Shown here: positions 63,416 through 64,000 of the stretch, one piece after another | How positions within the stretch are numbered: position 1 is the first letter of the stretch | How the letters are laid out: each line of letters begins with the position of its first letter | The notes under the pieces: model-generated | What the model was told of the DNA's origin: nothing | The model's database searches: none | The model's input: only the letters and a program-made list of their open reading frames with translations | Position numbers and translations under genes: made by a program | Source of the DNA: Deltaproteobacteria bacterium | Lineage (GTDB): Bacteria > Desulfobacterota > GWC2-55-46 | Direction of reading: 5' to 3' | Assembly (NCBI GenBank): GCA_016177845.1 | Contig: JACOUO010000001.1 | Span: forward strand, 62,001-126,000 | DNA length: 64,000 nucleotides

Positions 63416-64000
63416 TCAGAAGCCCGGGATAAGTTTCTTAAGCCAGCCTTCTCTTGGGGTTATCGCCCCTTGGGGGCACATCTCCTGACAGCAGTAGCAC
63501 CTGATGCACTTGTCATAGTTTATTATTATCTTGCCCCGTTTTTTCATGACCTCGGCAGGGCATACATTTACGCACACGCTGCAAAGCGTGCAATCCCGCG
63601 TATTTATGTGCGGCCTTGATGTGAGCGCCTTCCTGAGCCTCTTGTCAATGAAGTACGGGAATCTTGCGGCGAAGTTCGCGCTTGACAGGGGAGGGAACTT
63701 AAAACCGGCTACCCTGACATTTTCAATTGGCTCGCCTGCAACGGTTACATTTGATGCCTTTGCGGATTTGATGCCCCATTCAGCTGCGGCTTTAAGTATC
63801 GGAAGGTCATGGGGCTTTGAGCCGAGAAGCTCAGTGATCACGGCATCAAGAGCTATGGCATCGCTTGAGCCGAGTATGATGCCAAGATGCCTTGGGTCTC
63901 CGTTGCCCGGTCCGTTGCCTTCCATCCCAACAATCCCGTCCATTATGGTGAGCCTCGGATTCAGATAAAGATAGAGGTCGATGAGCATGCCCGCGAAATA
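63416..64000 (-). CDS. DUF362 domain / ferredoxin-type [4Fe-4S] protein (N-terminus cut by window edge)
   Basis: The frame is open to base 64000, so the ATG at 63988 is internal. The visible 194 residues hold the end of a DUF362 domain (RLTIMDGIVGMEGNGPGNG, SDAIALDAVITELLG). Two ferredoxin-type clusters follow, CTLCSVCVNVCP and CIRCYCCQEMCP, the second with an extra Cys. Related proteins serve as ferredoxin-like carriers in anaerobes. The C-terminus is WLKKLIPGF. Confidence 0.88.
   Translation of the reverse strand, partial: YFAGMLIDLYLYLNPRLTIMDGIVGMEGNGPGNGDPRHLGIILGSSDAIALDAVITELLGSKPHDLPILKAAAEWGIKSAKASNVTVAGEPIENVRVAGFKFPPLSSANFAARFPYFIDKRLRKALTSRPHINTRDCTLCSVCVNVCPAEVMKKRGKIIINYDKCIRCYCCQEMCPQGAITPREGWLKKLIPGF

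Noticed and set aside
1-64000. CRISPR arrays, tRNA, rRNA, prophage or replication origin
   Set aside because: I saw no regularly spaced direct repeats, no tRNA/rRNA sequence, no phage or integrase genes and no dnaA-type cluster. Intergenic gaps are short and accounted for.

Overview
The window is a dense, mostly single-copy chromosomal segment from a Gram-negative, motile bacterium. It holds about 66 protein genes and no rRNA, tRNA, CRISPR array or phage block. Gram-negative envelope: an OprB-like porin, a lipoprotein, a long AsmA-type protein and a PEP-CTERM protein. Motility: a chemoreceptor behind a FliA-type promoter. Anaerobic life: a two-[4Fe-4S] succinate/fumarate reductase Fe-S subunit with a CCG-domain partner, the anaerobic (cbi) cobalamin route, molybdate uptake and a peroxide-stress operon with rubredoxin-like protein. 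Moderate GC, heavy AGG arginine use and this gene mix suggest a Nitrospirota-like (Thermodesulfovibrionia-type) lineage. That placement is inference; no marker gene in the window proves it.

Layout. 1-1738: end of a type-E succinate/fumarate reductase operon. 1788-8103: housekeeping genes (PEBP, lipid kinase, GH15-like, CDF transporter, DJ-1, DUF255 thioredoxin protein). 8302-14737 (minus strand): an osmoadaptation block with a glucosyl-3-phosphoglycerate synthase-like enzyme, two mechanosensitive-channel genes, a second glycosyltransferase, a mannosyl-3-phosphoglycerate phosphatase-type HAD enzyme and a Ca2+/Na+ exchanger. 14830-25404: amidase, RNase PH, RdgB, cold-shock protein with a long leader, citrate synthase, ChaN lipoprotein, HD-GYP regulator, M23 peptidase, acetate kinase, rhodanese, Ogt. 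26133-28459: PerR, peroxiredoxin, a 37-residue RCKP rubredoxin-like protein and an RpoS-like sigma factor. 28648-31719: a chemoreceptor with a sigma-28 promoter, a PEP-CTERM protein with a sigma-54 promoter, and a 141-bp MITE-like element.

31797-48465 is dominated by cobalamin. A corrinoid adenosyltransferase lies on the minus strand. TrmJ and a DacZ-like diadenylate cyclase follow, then an AdoCbl riboswitch with its own terminator leads a long operon: CbiX-CbiC fusion, CbiM, CbiQ, CbiO, an outer-membrane porin, CbtB and a small membrane protein, CbiD, CbiET, CbiL, CbiF, VanZ-like, creatininase-like, CbiG, CbiH and phosphopentomutase. The operon joins cobalt entry to corrin-ring synthesis. 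No CbiJ, CbiA, CbiP or CbiB is present in the window.

48726-50626 pairs an HTH-PilZ protein with a PAS-PAS histidine kinase. 50690-53348 is a Moco-type riboswitch with a visible terminator/antiterminator switch in front of modABC. 53369-64000 holds a His-rich CDF transporter, a Lon-like AAA protease, QueE, a CcsA/CcsB-type cytochrome c assembly protein, a methyltransferase, an AsmA-family protein, a DUF3047 protein and the C-terminal part of a DUF362/ferredoxin protein cut by the window edge.
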